Below, piece after piece: positions 35,146 to 42,567 of a DNA stretch of 64,000 nucleotides (positions are counted from its first letter, which is position 1; each line of letters starts with the position of its first letter). The translations under genes and the position numbers were made by a program. Under the pieces are notes generated by a model. The model did no database searches. It saw nothing but the letters and a program-made list of their open reading frames with translations, and was not told where the DNA came from. Origin of the DNA: Fervidibacter sinensis (lineage in GTDB: Bacteria > Armatimonadota > Fervidibacteria > Fervidibacterales > Fervidibacteraceae); the NCBI GenBank assembly GCA_032161045.1, contig JAVHTH010000018.1. One strand, 5' to 3'.

Positions 35146-37101
35146 TCACCACCAAGCATCATACATGGGCTTGTGGACGATGATCCCGTAAACGCTCCAA
35201 CCGCAAGCAACTAAACCTTCACCCAAGATTAAGCCGACAAAGAAAGGGGTTGCCTTTTGGGCAATTCTCCCGCCGCCGCAATGAAGCAACAACCACTTCG
35301 CGAGAGAACTCAAAAGCAAACACAGCCAGTAAAAGTCAACGGCGAAACTTGTCCCAAGTAAGTAACCAAGCGGATGCAATCCCCACCAAGGCAAACGATG
35401 GTAAAGGGCATTGAGCACCAAAGTGATCCCGAAACCAAGCAAGACGAAAGACCTTGCCCAATTGTCAGGTGCGGTTGGGTTCCCAATCCACGCAGCCAAT
35501 CTGTTGAAAGTGTCTTGACCGACCCAAACGACCTCGCCGATGCGGGTTTCCGCACCCTCTCGGTAAAACAAATGTGGGTAGAGGGCAAAACAACCAGTAA
35601 TGCTCAAAACAGCCATCACGACCATCAACCAACCTGACCGAGCGAAAGGAGCGTTTGCAATTTCTGTCAAGCGCCAACCTTCCATGATGACAGGCGCTGG
35701 ATGGTTTCGGTTAAGTCGGTTGAACCAGAAAAACAAAGCCAAAGTTGTCAACTCGCGCGGGCGGAAGGAACGGGTCCCTAAACTCACCAAAAGCAAATCT
35801 TGCGGGTTTGCAAAAAGGAGCGAATGAGAAGGTGGTCCAGCCTCAGCCCTTAGGCGAGTAACTGTCAATGCTATGAGGAAGTGAAGTGTCCAAAACATCA
35901 ATGCTGTCCATATGCCCATACCTGCCTTGATGGAAATTAGCAAGCAAACCGTGAACGAAACAAGCAAAAGCGTTGCGACAGTTGCAGGCGGAAGCGGATG
36001 GTAACTGGTTGCATTGGGAGATCGCCTCCAAAAATTTGTCAAGGTCGTTTTGCTGCGCCAAAGCAAGAGAAGAGCAATAGCGATTGCCGAACCTGCCGCT
36101 TGTTCGTTTTCGTAGGGAAATCTCGGAAGACGAGTCCAACCTCTCCAAGCACCCCAAATCCGCTCAACTTTTCGGAGCAAATAGAAAAACCAAGCCGAAG
36201 CGCAAAGGTCAAGTGGCATCAGGTAACCGTAGCCGATGATGAAGGGATAAAACGCGAGCGGTGTTGAGCCGATGGCGTTAAAGGGATGTTCAGTCAGATA
36301 CCAAGCGAGGTCACGGTCGCGAGCGCGAACCTTCAAAAAAGGGATGCGAGGGTAGAGCCAATTGAGGTGGTTGACCATGTCAACGAAGGCGGCAATTGCA
36401 AACCCGCTCCAAAATGCTGCCCCATGCCAGCGAAATCTCCCTTCAATTATGTCAAGGGGCAAGCGGAGGATAGGAAAGGCAAGCCGCTCTTCGTGTGCCC
36501 AACGCTTGTAGAAAGGCACTGTTATTGCGAGGTAGGCGACAAAAATTGCTGTCAAGAGCAGCGTCCAAAAGATTGCTGGCTTGAACCAGAAAACTTCTAA
36601 ACCCGAGCCGTAAAATTTCAACCCGCCCAAATAAAAGTTGCGAACTACAGATTTGTCGGTGACAACGAGCCAGTCAGGCAGGTATTGGGAGAAAAGCGTC
36701 TCCCAACGGTTGGCGGGATTGCTATACCAAGCGGCTGCAGGGATGACGCCCATCAGGCTGACCATTGAATCGTGCCCGATGTAGACGCTTTGAACCGTCA
36801 AGGCTATTTGGACGAGCAAAAGTTCGCTGGGCTGAAGTGCCAAACGGGGCGAAATGAAGTGAAGGACATGATTGAGCCATGTCAGAACCAGCAAGAGCAT
36901 TAAGGCATTCATGGGCAATGAAAGTGTCGTCATGTGCAAGGCATGCCAAAGACCTTCAGTGATGCCAATCCAGTAAAGGTTCAAGGGTAGCAGCAAAAGG
37001 CTCAGGGCAACGGCTCGCCAAGACCAAAAAGTTGGCGCAACCTTTTCAATTGCGGGTGCAGCGACAAGTGTCCCCTCAATTGGTTGCCACTCCTTCACCA
37101 T
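35146..37101 (-). CDS. DUF6785/DUF6784 family integral membrane protein
   Basis: This 651-residue protein has about 14-15 hydrophobic segments from residue 28 to the C-terminus. Recognisable segments are VQSVYIGHDSMVSLMGVIP, FYKRWAHEERLAFPILRLP, IIGYGYLMPLD and TVTRLRAEAGPPSHSLLF. These match the DUF6785 (N-terminal) plus DUF6784 (C-terminal) arrangement seen in Armatimonadota and Planctomycetota and distantly like oligopeptide transporters. Transport substrate is unknown. ATG 37099-37101 follows GGAGGGG. It stands alone between convergent and co-oriented genes. Confidence 0.75.
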   Translation of the reverse strand: MVKEWQPIEGTLVAAPAIEKVAPTFWSWRAVALSLLLLPLNLYWIGITEGLWHALHMTTLSLPMNALMLLLVLTWLNHVLHFISPRLALQPSELLLVQIALTVQSVYIGHDSMVSLMGVIPAAAWYSNPANRWETLFSQYLPDWLVVTDKSVVRNFYLGGLKFYGSGLEVFWFKPAIFWTLLLTAIFVAYLAITVPFYKRWAHEERLAFPILRLPLDIIEGRFRWHGAAFWSGFAIAAFVDMVNHLNWLYPRIPFLKVRARDRDLAWYLTEHPFNAIGSTPLAFYPFIIGYGYLMPLDLCASAWFFYLLRKVERIWGAWRGWTRLPRFPYENEQAAGSAIAIALLLLWRSKTTLTNFWRRSPNATSYHPLPPATVATLLLVSFTVCLLISIKAGMGIWTALMFWTLHFLIALTVTRLRAEAGPPSHSLLFANPQDLLLVSLGTRSFRPRELTTLALFFWFNRLNRNHPAPVIMEGWRLTEIANAPFARSGWLMVVMAVLSITGCFALYPHLFYREGAETRIGEVVWVGQDTFNRLAAWIGNPTAPDNWARSFVLLGFGITLVLNALYHRLPWWGLHPLGYLLGTSFAVDFYWLCLLLSSLAKWLLLHCGGGRIAQKATPFFVGLILGEGLVACGWSVYGIIVHKPMYDAWW

Positions 37102-37193
37102 GGAGCCCCTCCGAAGGGAAAATCACAGTGCCCGCAACGAATGATAGCAATGGTGGTTGAATTCGGCAAGGAGAATTTTCAACTTCGGGAAGT

Positions 37194-37757
37194 TCAGGTC
37201 AGCAAGGAGACCACTTTATCTGTCAACCAGACGCGATACCGCAACAGGGGACGACCACTTGACAACATTGCATCCCTGATTTTGCTTTGAAGTTCGTTCA
37301 AGTTCACCCATTTGGCGCTTTCAATTTCGTGGATGTCAACGGGCTTAAGGCGACCCTTAATTGCCTTTGCGGTGAAAACATGGGTCGTCCAATCAACGCT
37401 GCCCGACGGAGCAACGAATTTGACCCGAACCCGAAGCAAGTAACGCTGCAATTGAACTGTCAACCCTGTCTCTTCATAGGCTTCCCTCATCGCTCCCGCT
37501 TCAAAGTCCTCGCCCCTCTTAACAGCCCCGCTCGGCGCTCTGTAAACGCCTTTTGGATGATTGGGCTTTCGTATCACTGCCAATTTGCCGTTTCGGAAAA
37601 TGAACAAAGTAACATCGTGAGCACGACCGTCTTTTTGGCTCGCCTTGATCATTGCCAAATCATCATCGGTGATTCGCCAGCGCAGCCTGACCACTTTTGG
37701 CTTGCCGTAAAGACTTTCAATTCGCTTCAGAACTGACTGAGGGATGTCTGATGGCAC
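37194..37757 (-). CDS. Nudix hydrolase
   Basis: This 187-residue protein has the full Nudix box GAVKRGEDFEAGAMREAYEETGL (G-x5-E-x7-R-E-x2-E-E-x-G-[LIV]), which binds magnesium and the diphosphate of nucleoside-diphosphate-linked substrates. It is preceded by YRAPSG. The N-terminal 45 residues are an extra domain of unknown role. Substrate cannot be assigned. GTG 37755-37757 follows a GGGGGC site. It begins one base after the gcvT stop, so the two genes form an operon. Confidence 0.88.
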   Translation of the reverse strand: MPSDIPQSVLKRIESLYGKPKVVRLRWRITDDDLAMIKASQKDGRAHDVTLFIFRNGKLAVIRKPNHPKGVYRAPSGAVKRGEDFEAGAMREAYEETGLTVQLQRYLLRVRVKFVAPSGSVDWTTHVFTAKAIKGRLKPVDIHEIESAKWVNLNELQSKIRDAMLSSGRPLLRYRVWLTDKVVSLLT

Positions 37758-37758
37758 A

Positions 37759-38925
37759 TTAAACTGCCCCCTTCCGTGAAGGCAAACTGAGGAAGGGCAT
37801 AGGCACTACTTCCGCATCTTGGGGTTGTCCGCGGACGAGCACCTGAACTTTTGTGCCAATTTGCGACCATTCAACAGCCACATAAGCCATCGCAATTGCT
37901 GTGTTCAAATGGGGCGAAAAGACCCCGCTGGTGACGATGCCAACCTCTTGCCCGTTCGCAAGCACTTTAGCGCCTTCCCTCGCCGCTGCTCTCGTGAAAA
38001 GTTTCAACCCAACTCTCTTGCGCTTAATGCCCTCACGCAATTGCGCTTCAATTGCGTCGCGCCCGATAAAGGGTTTCTCCATCGCCACAAACCGCATCAA
38101 GTCCGCTTCAGCAGGAGTTGTGTCTTCGTTTAAATCGTGCCCGTAAAGGCACATGCCCGCTTCAAGCCTCAAAATATCGCGAGCACCTAAACCGCAGGGT
38201 TGGACTCCTTTCGCCCGCAATGCCTCCCAAATTTGCCCCGCCTCATCAGCGCGGCAGATGATTTCCGCTCCGTCCTCGCCCGTGTAGCCTGTCCGAGAGA
38301 CAAGACAGTCAACACCTACCAACGAAAACTTGCCGATGCGAAAACGCTTCAACGAAGAAGGCTTCTCGTCTCCATCGGCTAACTCGTCTACAACCGCCAT
38401 TGCATCTGGACCTTGAACCGCAATCATCGCTGTCTCAAAAGTTCGGTCAATCAACTCAACATCATTGGGCAAGTGCTTCTTCATCCAAGCGAGATCGTTT
38501 TCTCGGCGGGCAGCGTTGACGACGGCGATGAACTCGTTTTCGCTCAAGCGAGCGATTGTCAAGTCATCAATGATGCCTCCCCACTCGTTGCACAAAAAAC
38601 CATAACGAACTTGCCCAATTGCCATCCCACTGACATCAATCGTCACCAACCAATCCAGCACTTTCGCCACATCGCCACCATTTCCCCTATCTCTCATCCC
38701 ACATCCTTCGTCTCGTTCCAATTGCACGCTTGCACGGTTGCACGCTTGCACGAACATTCGTCCCATGTGGCTCACATCAAACATTCCGCAGGAAGCCCTT
38801 ACGGCTTTCGCTTCATCAACGATGCTGCCGTAATGAATTGGTAACTCCCAGCCTGCAAATTCAACGAACTTTGCCCCTGCCCGCTTGTGTGCTTCAAACA
38901 ACGGAGTTCGCTTAACTTCAGACAT
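37759..38925 (-). CDS. gcvT: Aminomethyltransferase (glycine cleavage T protein)
   Basis: This 388-residue folate-dependent enzyme releases ammonia from the aminomethyl group on GcvH. Marks are TPLFEAHKRAGAKFVEFAGWELPIHYGSI, FDVSHMG, YGFLCNEWGGIIDDL, YTGEDGAEI, and the C-terminal IGIVTSGVFSPHLNTAIAMAYV-type motif. An insert at about residues 61-86 (CNRASVQLERDEGCGMRDRG) replaces the usual short link before the folate-domain helix and is built from a GTGCAA repeat. ATG 38923-38925 follows AAGGTGA. gcvH and gcvP are not adjacent. Confidence 0.92.
   Translation of the reverse strand: MSEVKRTPLFEAHKRAGAKFVEFAGWELPIHYGSIVDEAKAVRASCGMFDVSHMGRMFVQACNRASVQLERDEGCGMRDRGNGGDVAKVLDWLVTIDVSGMAIGQVRYGFLCNEWGGIIDDLTIARLSENEFIAVVNAARRENDLAWMKKHLPNDVELIDRTFETAMIAVQGPDAMAVVDELADGDEKPSSLKRFRIGKFSLVGVDCLVSRTGYTGEDGAEIICRADEAGQIWEALRAKGVQPCGLGARDILRLEAGMCLYGHDLNEDTTPAEADLMRFVAMEKPFIGRDAIEAQLREGIKRKRVGLKLFTRAAAREGAKVLANGQEVGIVTSGVFSPHLNTAIAMAYVAVEWSQIGTKVQVLVRGQPQDAEVVPMPFLSLPSRKGAV
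38722..38752. repeat. TTGCACGC-type short tandem repeat inside gcvT
   Basis: Four TTGCACG units in direct repeat (TTGCACGCTTGCACGG, twice with variation). The frame stays open, so the repeat is translated as part of the extra segment in GcvT. Confidence 0.7.
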
Positions 38926-38978
38926 TGAACAAATCACCTTTCCTTCAACTTCGCATTTCATTCAAAACTTGATGACAC

Positions 38979-39004
38979 TGCACCCCGCACTTCGCACTCC
39001 GCAC
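38979..39004. repeat. Dispersed GTGC-word repeat upstream of gcvT
   Basis: On the minus strand this reads GTGCGGAGTGCGAAGTGC with GGGGTGCAG beside it. It matches the intergenic copy at 16208-16232 in the opposite orientation. Confidence 0.5.
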
Positions 39005-39012
39005 CTTCACTT

Positions 39013-39915
39013 TTAGAACGCTTCCTCTGCCATCGCCGCTGCCAAATCCTCGGGCGTGATGGTTGCTGGGTCAAGTCGTTCAAGGGCACGCTTCATTCGG
39101 TTCAGAGCATCGTCATAGGAAATGTCAACGATTCGCTTGCGCTTTATGGGGTTAACTTTGGAAACAACAGCCTGTTTCAGGAAGGGATGGTTGAACCCGC
39201 GTTCGCGGAGGCTTTGGACAATTGGCTCAACAAGGGTATCAACGCTTTCAAGCAACTCGGCTCGCCTTTCTCGCTCCTTCAATGCTACTGGCAACGGGTC
39301 AGGCAAGAAGGTGTCAACTTTGCGCAAGATAGGGACATAAGCCGAACCGCTGAATCGTTCTCGTTTCTCGTAAATCAGACCGAGCGTAATCAAGTAAGCC
39401 TCTTCAAAGTGGAAGGCATAGTCGGTCTCCTTGATGCTTCCGTCCTCGCTGAGCAAGCCACGATACATGCGTATGACTTCAAGCGCTTTCTCCTTGAGGT
39501 TGTGAGCCTTCTCGGTATTGAGGGCAAGGATTTGGTAAGCGACTTTGATATCGGGCACGACAATGGCAGCGATCATGCCTTTGCCCAACCTGACCATTGC
39601 TTCCCTTCGGTGGTTGCCGTTGGGCGTCCAATATTCACCGTTGGGCGTGCGAATTACGACGATGGGGTCAAGGAAGCGGTTGAGTTCTCCGATAACTTCC
39701 TGAAGTCTGTCAACATGTTGTGGCGACAAATCGCGTTGGAAAGGAGTGGGCTGAACCTTCATCAATGGCAGCAATGCAAACAGTTGCCAATTGTTGCCGT
39801 AAGGCTCTCGGTAAATTGACAAAACCTTACCTCCATCTTCCTCAATTTGAGCAGCCAGCAACTCAACCTCATCGGGCACAATGTCGTTTGGAGGATAAAC
39901 GCTCCAGCCAGCCAT
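39013..39915 (-). CDS. ParB-like N-terminal domain protein
   Basis: This 300-residue protein has a ParB/sulfiredoxin-like fold segment: residues reading LSPQHVDRLQEVIGELNRFLDPIVV, then YWTPNGNHRREAMVRLG, where G-N-H-R-R-E-A is the ParB-type phosphate-binding loop. The rest (ILALNTEKAHNLKEKALEVIRMYRGLL) resembles other ParB-domain proteins but lacks a recognisable parS-binding HTH. ParA, gidB or parS sites are not visible, so a chromosome-partition role is not supported. It may be a CTP-dependent switch or nuclease. ATG 39913-39915 follows GGAGGTG. Confidence 0.65.
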   Translation of the reverse strand: MAGWSVYPPNDIVPDEVELLAAQIEEDGGKVLSIYREPYGNNWQLFALLPLMKVQPTPFQRDLSPQHVDRLQEVIGELNRFLDPIVVIRTPNGEYWTPNGNHRREAMVRLGKGMIAAIVVPDIKVAYQILALNTEKAHNLKEKALEVIRMYRGLLSEDGSIKETDYAFHFEEAYLITLGLIYEKRERFSGSAYVPILRKVDTFLPDPLPVALKERERRAELLESVDTLVEPIVQSLRERGFNHPFLKQAVVSKVNPIKRKRIVDISYDDALNRMKRALERLDPATITPEDLAAAMAEEAF

Positions 39916-39978
39916 GTCTCTTTTCACCTCCTTCCTGTTCCCTGCTGCCTCGGCTTCTGGATTTGGCATCAATGGCTT

Positions 39979-40039
39979 AAAAAAAATTTTGCCACTCCGC
40001 ACAAGGCAGGAAAGGCACGAAAACCTTTGTGGGAGTGGC
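39979..40039 (-). terminator. Intrinsic terminator downstream of the DsrE-like gene
   Basis: On the minus strand a long stem (GCCACTCC...GGAGTGGC, extended by CACAAAGG/CCTTGTG with small mismatches, 39991-40039) is followed by an AT-rich stretch ending in eight T (39986-39979). It lies after the DsrE-like stop and before the ParB-like gene, separating their transcripts. Confidence 0.75.
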
Positions 40040-40114
40040 TTTATCCGACGCAAGGCAAAATTTGAGGGCTAAAATTTTTTGCGTTTCGCGTTTGAGGTCA
40101 GAGGGAAAAGGGCT

Positions 40115-40696
40115 TCAAATGAACAGCGTGATTTTGCTCTTTGTCGCTTCAGCGAGGAAGGAAGCGACACCGCCAACCTCAATTCCGTCCCAAAGTTCAT
40201 CCGCCTTAATACCCATGACATCCATCGCCATCTGGCAAGCGATGATTTTGACTCCCAAATCGCGAGCCATTTGCGCTAACTCTTCAAGGGAGGCAACTCG
40301 CTTGCGCTTCATCATCGCCCGCAGCATTTTAGCACCGATGCCGAAAAAGTTCATCTTGCTGACACCTAATCCTTCAGTGCCGACAGGGGTCATCAAGGCA
40401 AACATTTTCTCCATGAAATTCTTGCCTGAAAGGTCACGGCGCTTCTTCAAGGCGTTCAAACCCCAAAAGGTAAAGAACATGCTGACATCCATTCCGACCG
40501 CTGCTGCACCTGTGGCGATAACGAAAGAAGCCAAAACTTTGTCAAGGTCACCGCTGAAAACGATGATGCTGACTTTGTTGTCGGGCAATTCGTCGCGAAT
40601 TTGCTGGAGTTGGGTTTCAAGGGCTTTGAGCCTCTCCTCTATCTCTGCGATCTTCTCTTGCGCTGATGCTTGTTGAGTTTGCTCAACGACCTGCAT
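40115..40696 (-). CDS. DsrE/DsrF/DrsH-like sulfur-relay family protein
   Basis: This 193-residue protein begins with a coiled-coil helix (EKIAEIEERLKALETQLQQIRDEL) and continues with the DsrE-like alpha/beta fold: KVSIIVFSGDLDKVLASFVIATGAAAVGMDVSMFFTFWGL. The conserved cysteine lies in VKIIACQMAMDVMGI. Such proteins (also annotated peroxiredoxin-family or YrkE-like) carry persulfide in sulfur trafficking. No dsr, tus or rhodanese gene is adjacent. ATG 40694-40696 is chosen, nine bases after GGAGGTG. Confidence 0.8.
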   Translation of the reverse strand: MQVVEQTQQASAQEKIAEIEERLKALETQLQQIRDELPDNKVSIIVFSGDLDKVLASFVIATGAAAVGMDVSMFFTFWGLNALKKRRDLSGKNFMEKMFALMTPVGTEGLGVSKMNFFGIGAKMLRAMMKRKRVASLEELAQMARDLGVKIIACQMAMDVMGIKADELWDGIEVGGVASFLAEATKSKITLFI

Positions 40697-40811
40697 CCTT
40701 CGGTTCACCTCCAACCAAATTTGTTCTACCGTGATAGATGCTGGCGTGAGAGGCTAAGTTACACTCATTGGGCGAAATTTTGCGGCATAGTCAATAACGA
40801 GGTGGTCAAAA

Positions 40812-42497
40812 ATGGTTTGCCCGAATTGCGGAGCAGAAAACAGGGATGAAGCCAAATTTTGCGCCCAATGTGGGCAACAATTGGCGGAGGAAATTGAAGC
40901 GGAAGGGCAAACGAGTGAAATCAAAATTGCAGAGGTAGTAACGGAAACTCAATCGCCAGAGGAGGCGGAAACCGCTGCCCCCGCAATTGAAACCGAAAAG
41001 CCTGAACCTTTACCTGAAGGTGCGTTGCTGTTTCAAAGGCGTTACGAAATCGTCGCATTCGTGAGGTCAAGCGAGACAATGAACGAGTATGAGGCTGTTG
41101 AAACTGAACCTCGCAAACGCTGCCTCGTTTGCCAAACCTTAAATGCATCCGACAGTAACTTTTGCGAACAGTGCGGTAACGATTTATCTGGTGCAGAACT
41201 TGAGACCTTAACCGTTCGCTTGCTTGAGGCGAAGTTGCCCCAAAATTTAGAACCGCTTTGGTCACTGGCAAACAAAGGGCTTCACCGCAAAGCAATCGCA
41301 TCCCCTATTGCCTCGTTCACTGACGAACCTTACGACGAACGCGTTTATGTCGCCTTGCCGAAGTTGGAAGGGGCAACACTTGCTGAGGTTGAACCCGAAG
41401 ATATCGCGACCGCATTCGCTTGGGCTCATTTGCTTGCTGATGCTTTCGCCCAAATTGCCGAGAACGGGTTGGGACTTAAAGAGCCGTTGGCGTCCGCTGT
41501 CATTTTCACCGACAAAGGCGAACCTTTCGTCAAGCCCGAAGCCATAAGCCTTGAGCCGACAGATTGGCAAACCGTCCGAAGCGAGTTAATGGAAACGGTT
41601 GAGCGTTGGCTCAAAAGCGTTCAAGGGAAAGATTGGCTTGACAAAGTTAAAACTGCCCTTGAGCAATCTTCAGACTGGAACGAGATGGCGATAGCATTCC
41701 AAAGGCTTTTGGAACTGGCTCAAGCGCCACCGATAATGAAAGTTGAGTTTGCAGCAGAGACGGATGTAGGGCAAAGGCGCGAGCACAACGAAGACAGTTA
41801 CTTGACAATGCACTTTGAACGCTGTCACCTTGACAAAACTGAATCGCTTCTCGTCCTTGCAGTCGCTGACGGGATGGGTGGTCACGCTGCTGGGGAGATC
41901 GCATCAAAACTTTGCCTTCAGGTTTTCAGTTCGCACCTGCTCAACGCAATTCAAGATTGGTTGAATTTCGGTGAACCCAACTGGGACGAAGCGCTGAAGT
42001 CGGCAACCGTTGAAGCCAACCGCCAAGTTTTTGCCGAGGCTCAAGCGATGAGAAACAACATGGGGACGACGCTGACAGTTGCCGTCGTTTGTGGCAACAA
42101 AGTTTTCTTTGCCAATGTGGGCGACAGTCGTGGCTACTTGTTGCAAGGTGGAAAGTTGAGACAAATCACGAAAGACCACTCGCTCGTGCAGCAATATGTT
42201 GATGCAGGTCTTCTCACGCCCGAACAGGCTCGCTGGCATCCACAAAGGAACATCATCACTCAAGCGATTGGGATTGAGCCGACAGTTCAAGTTGACACTT
42301 TTGAAGTCAACCTTCAGCGGGGCGACTTGGTTTTGGTTTGCTCCGACGGGTTAGTTGACATGATTGATGATAGTGAAATTGAGCGGGTGCTTTTGAGTGA
42401 ACCAGACCTTAAATCGGCAGCGCAAACCCTCATCAAACTCGCCAACGAAGCGGGCGGTGATGATAACATCACCGTAGCAATAGCGAAAATCCTGTAG
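40812..42497 (+). CDS. PP2C-type protein phosphatase with two zinc ribbons and a degenerate kinase-like middle
   Basis: The 561-residue protein opens with a zinc ribbon (CPNCGAE...CAQCG, residues 3-21). An acidic linker follows, then RYEIVAFVRSSETMNEYEAVE, which resembles a kinase N-lobe without the Gly loop. A second ribbon (CLVCQTLN...CEQCG, about 103-122) and a helical region come next. The PP2C domain runs from about residue 316: DVGQRREHNEDSY, ADGMGGHAAGE, NVGDSRGYLL, SDGLVDMI and GGDDNITVAI hold the metal-binding aspartates. It likely dephosphorylates Ser/Thr kinase targets. ATG 40812 follows GAGGTGG. Confidence 0.85.
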   Translation: MVCPNCGAENRDEAKFCAQCGQQLAEEIEAEGQTSEIKIAEVVTETQSPEEAETAAPAIETEKPEPLPEGALLFQRRYEIVAFVRSSETMNEYEAVETEPRKRCLVCQTLNASDSNFCEQCGNDLSGAELETLTVRLLEAKLPQNLEPLWSLANKGLHRKAIASPIASFTDEPYDERVYVALPKLEGATLAEVEPEDIATAFAWAHLLADAFAQIAENGLGLKEPLASAVIFTDKGEPFVKPEAISLEPTDWQTVRSELMETVERWLKSVQGKDWLDKVKTALEQSSDWNEMAIAFQRLLELAQAPPIMKVEFAAETDVGQRREHNEDSYLTMHFERCHLDKTESLLVLAVADGMGGHAAGEIASKLCLQVFSSHLLNAIQDWLNFGEPNWDEALKSATVEANRQVFAEAQAMRNNMGTTLTVAVVCGNKVFFANVGDSRGYLLQGGKLRQITKDHSLVQQYVDAGLLTPEQARWHPQRNIITQAIGIEPTVQVDTFEVNLQRGDLVLVCSDGLVDMIDDSEIERVLLSEPDLKSAAQTLIKLANEAGGDDNITVAIAKIL

Positions 42498-42516
42498 GGA
42501 CGCATGAAATGCGTCC
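42498..42516. repeat. Short palindrome, second copy of the ATGAAAT-looped family
   Basis: GGACGCAT and ATGCGTCC flank GAA, starting right at the PP2C stop and preceded by GTAG. The copy at 13695-13713 has the same plan with paired base changes. Confidence 0.65.
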
Positions 42517-42567
42517 GCACTCTCGCTAAGAACTCGTTCAAACCAAAAGCGAGGAAGGTGAAACTTT

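Noticed and set aside
38926..39012. Glycine riboswitch ahead of gcvT
   Set aside because: Only about 87 bases are available, filled by a word repeat; no tandem aptamer structure is visible.
42498..42567. SAM riboswitch ahead of the homocysteine methyltransferase/MTHFR fusion
   Set aside because: Only 70 bases separate it from the PP2C gene, and they hold one short palindrome and no SAM-box pattern.
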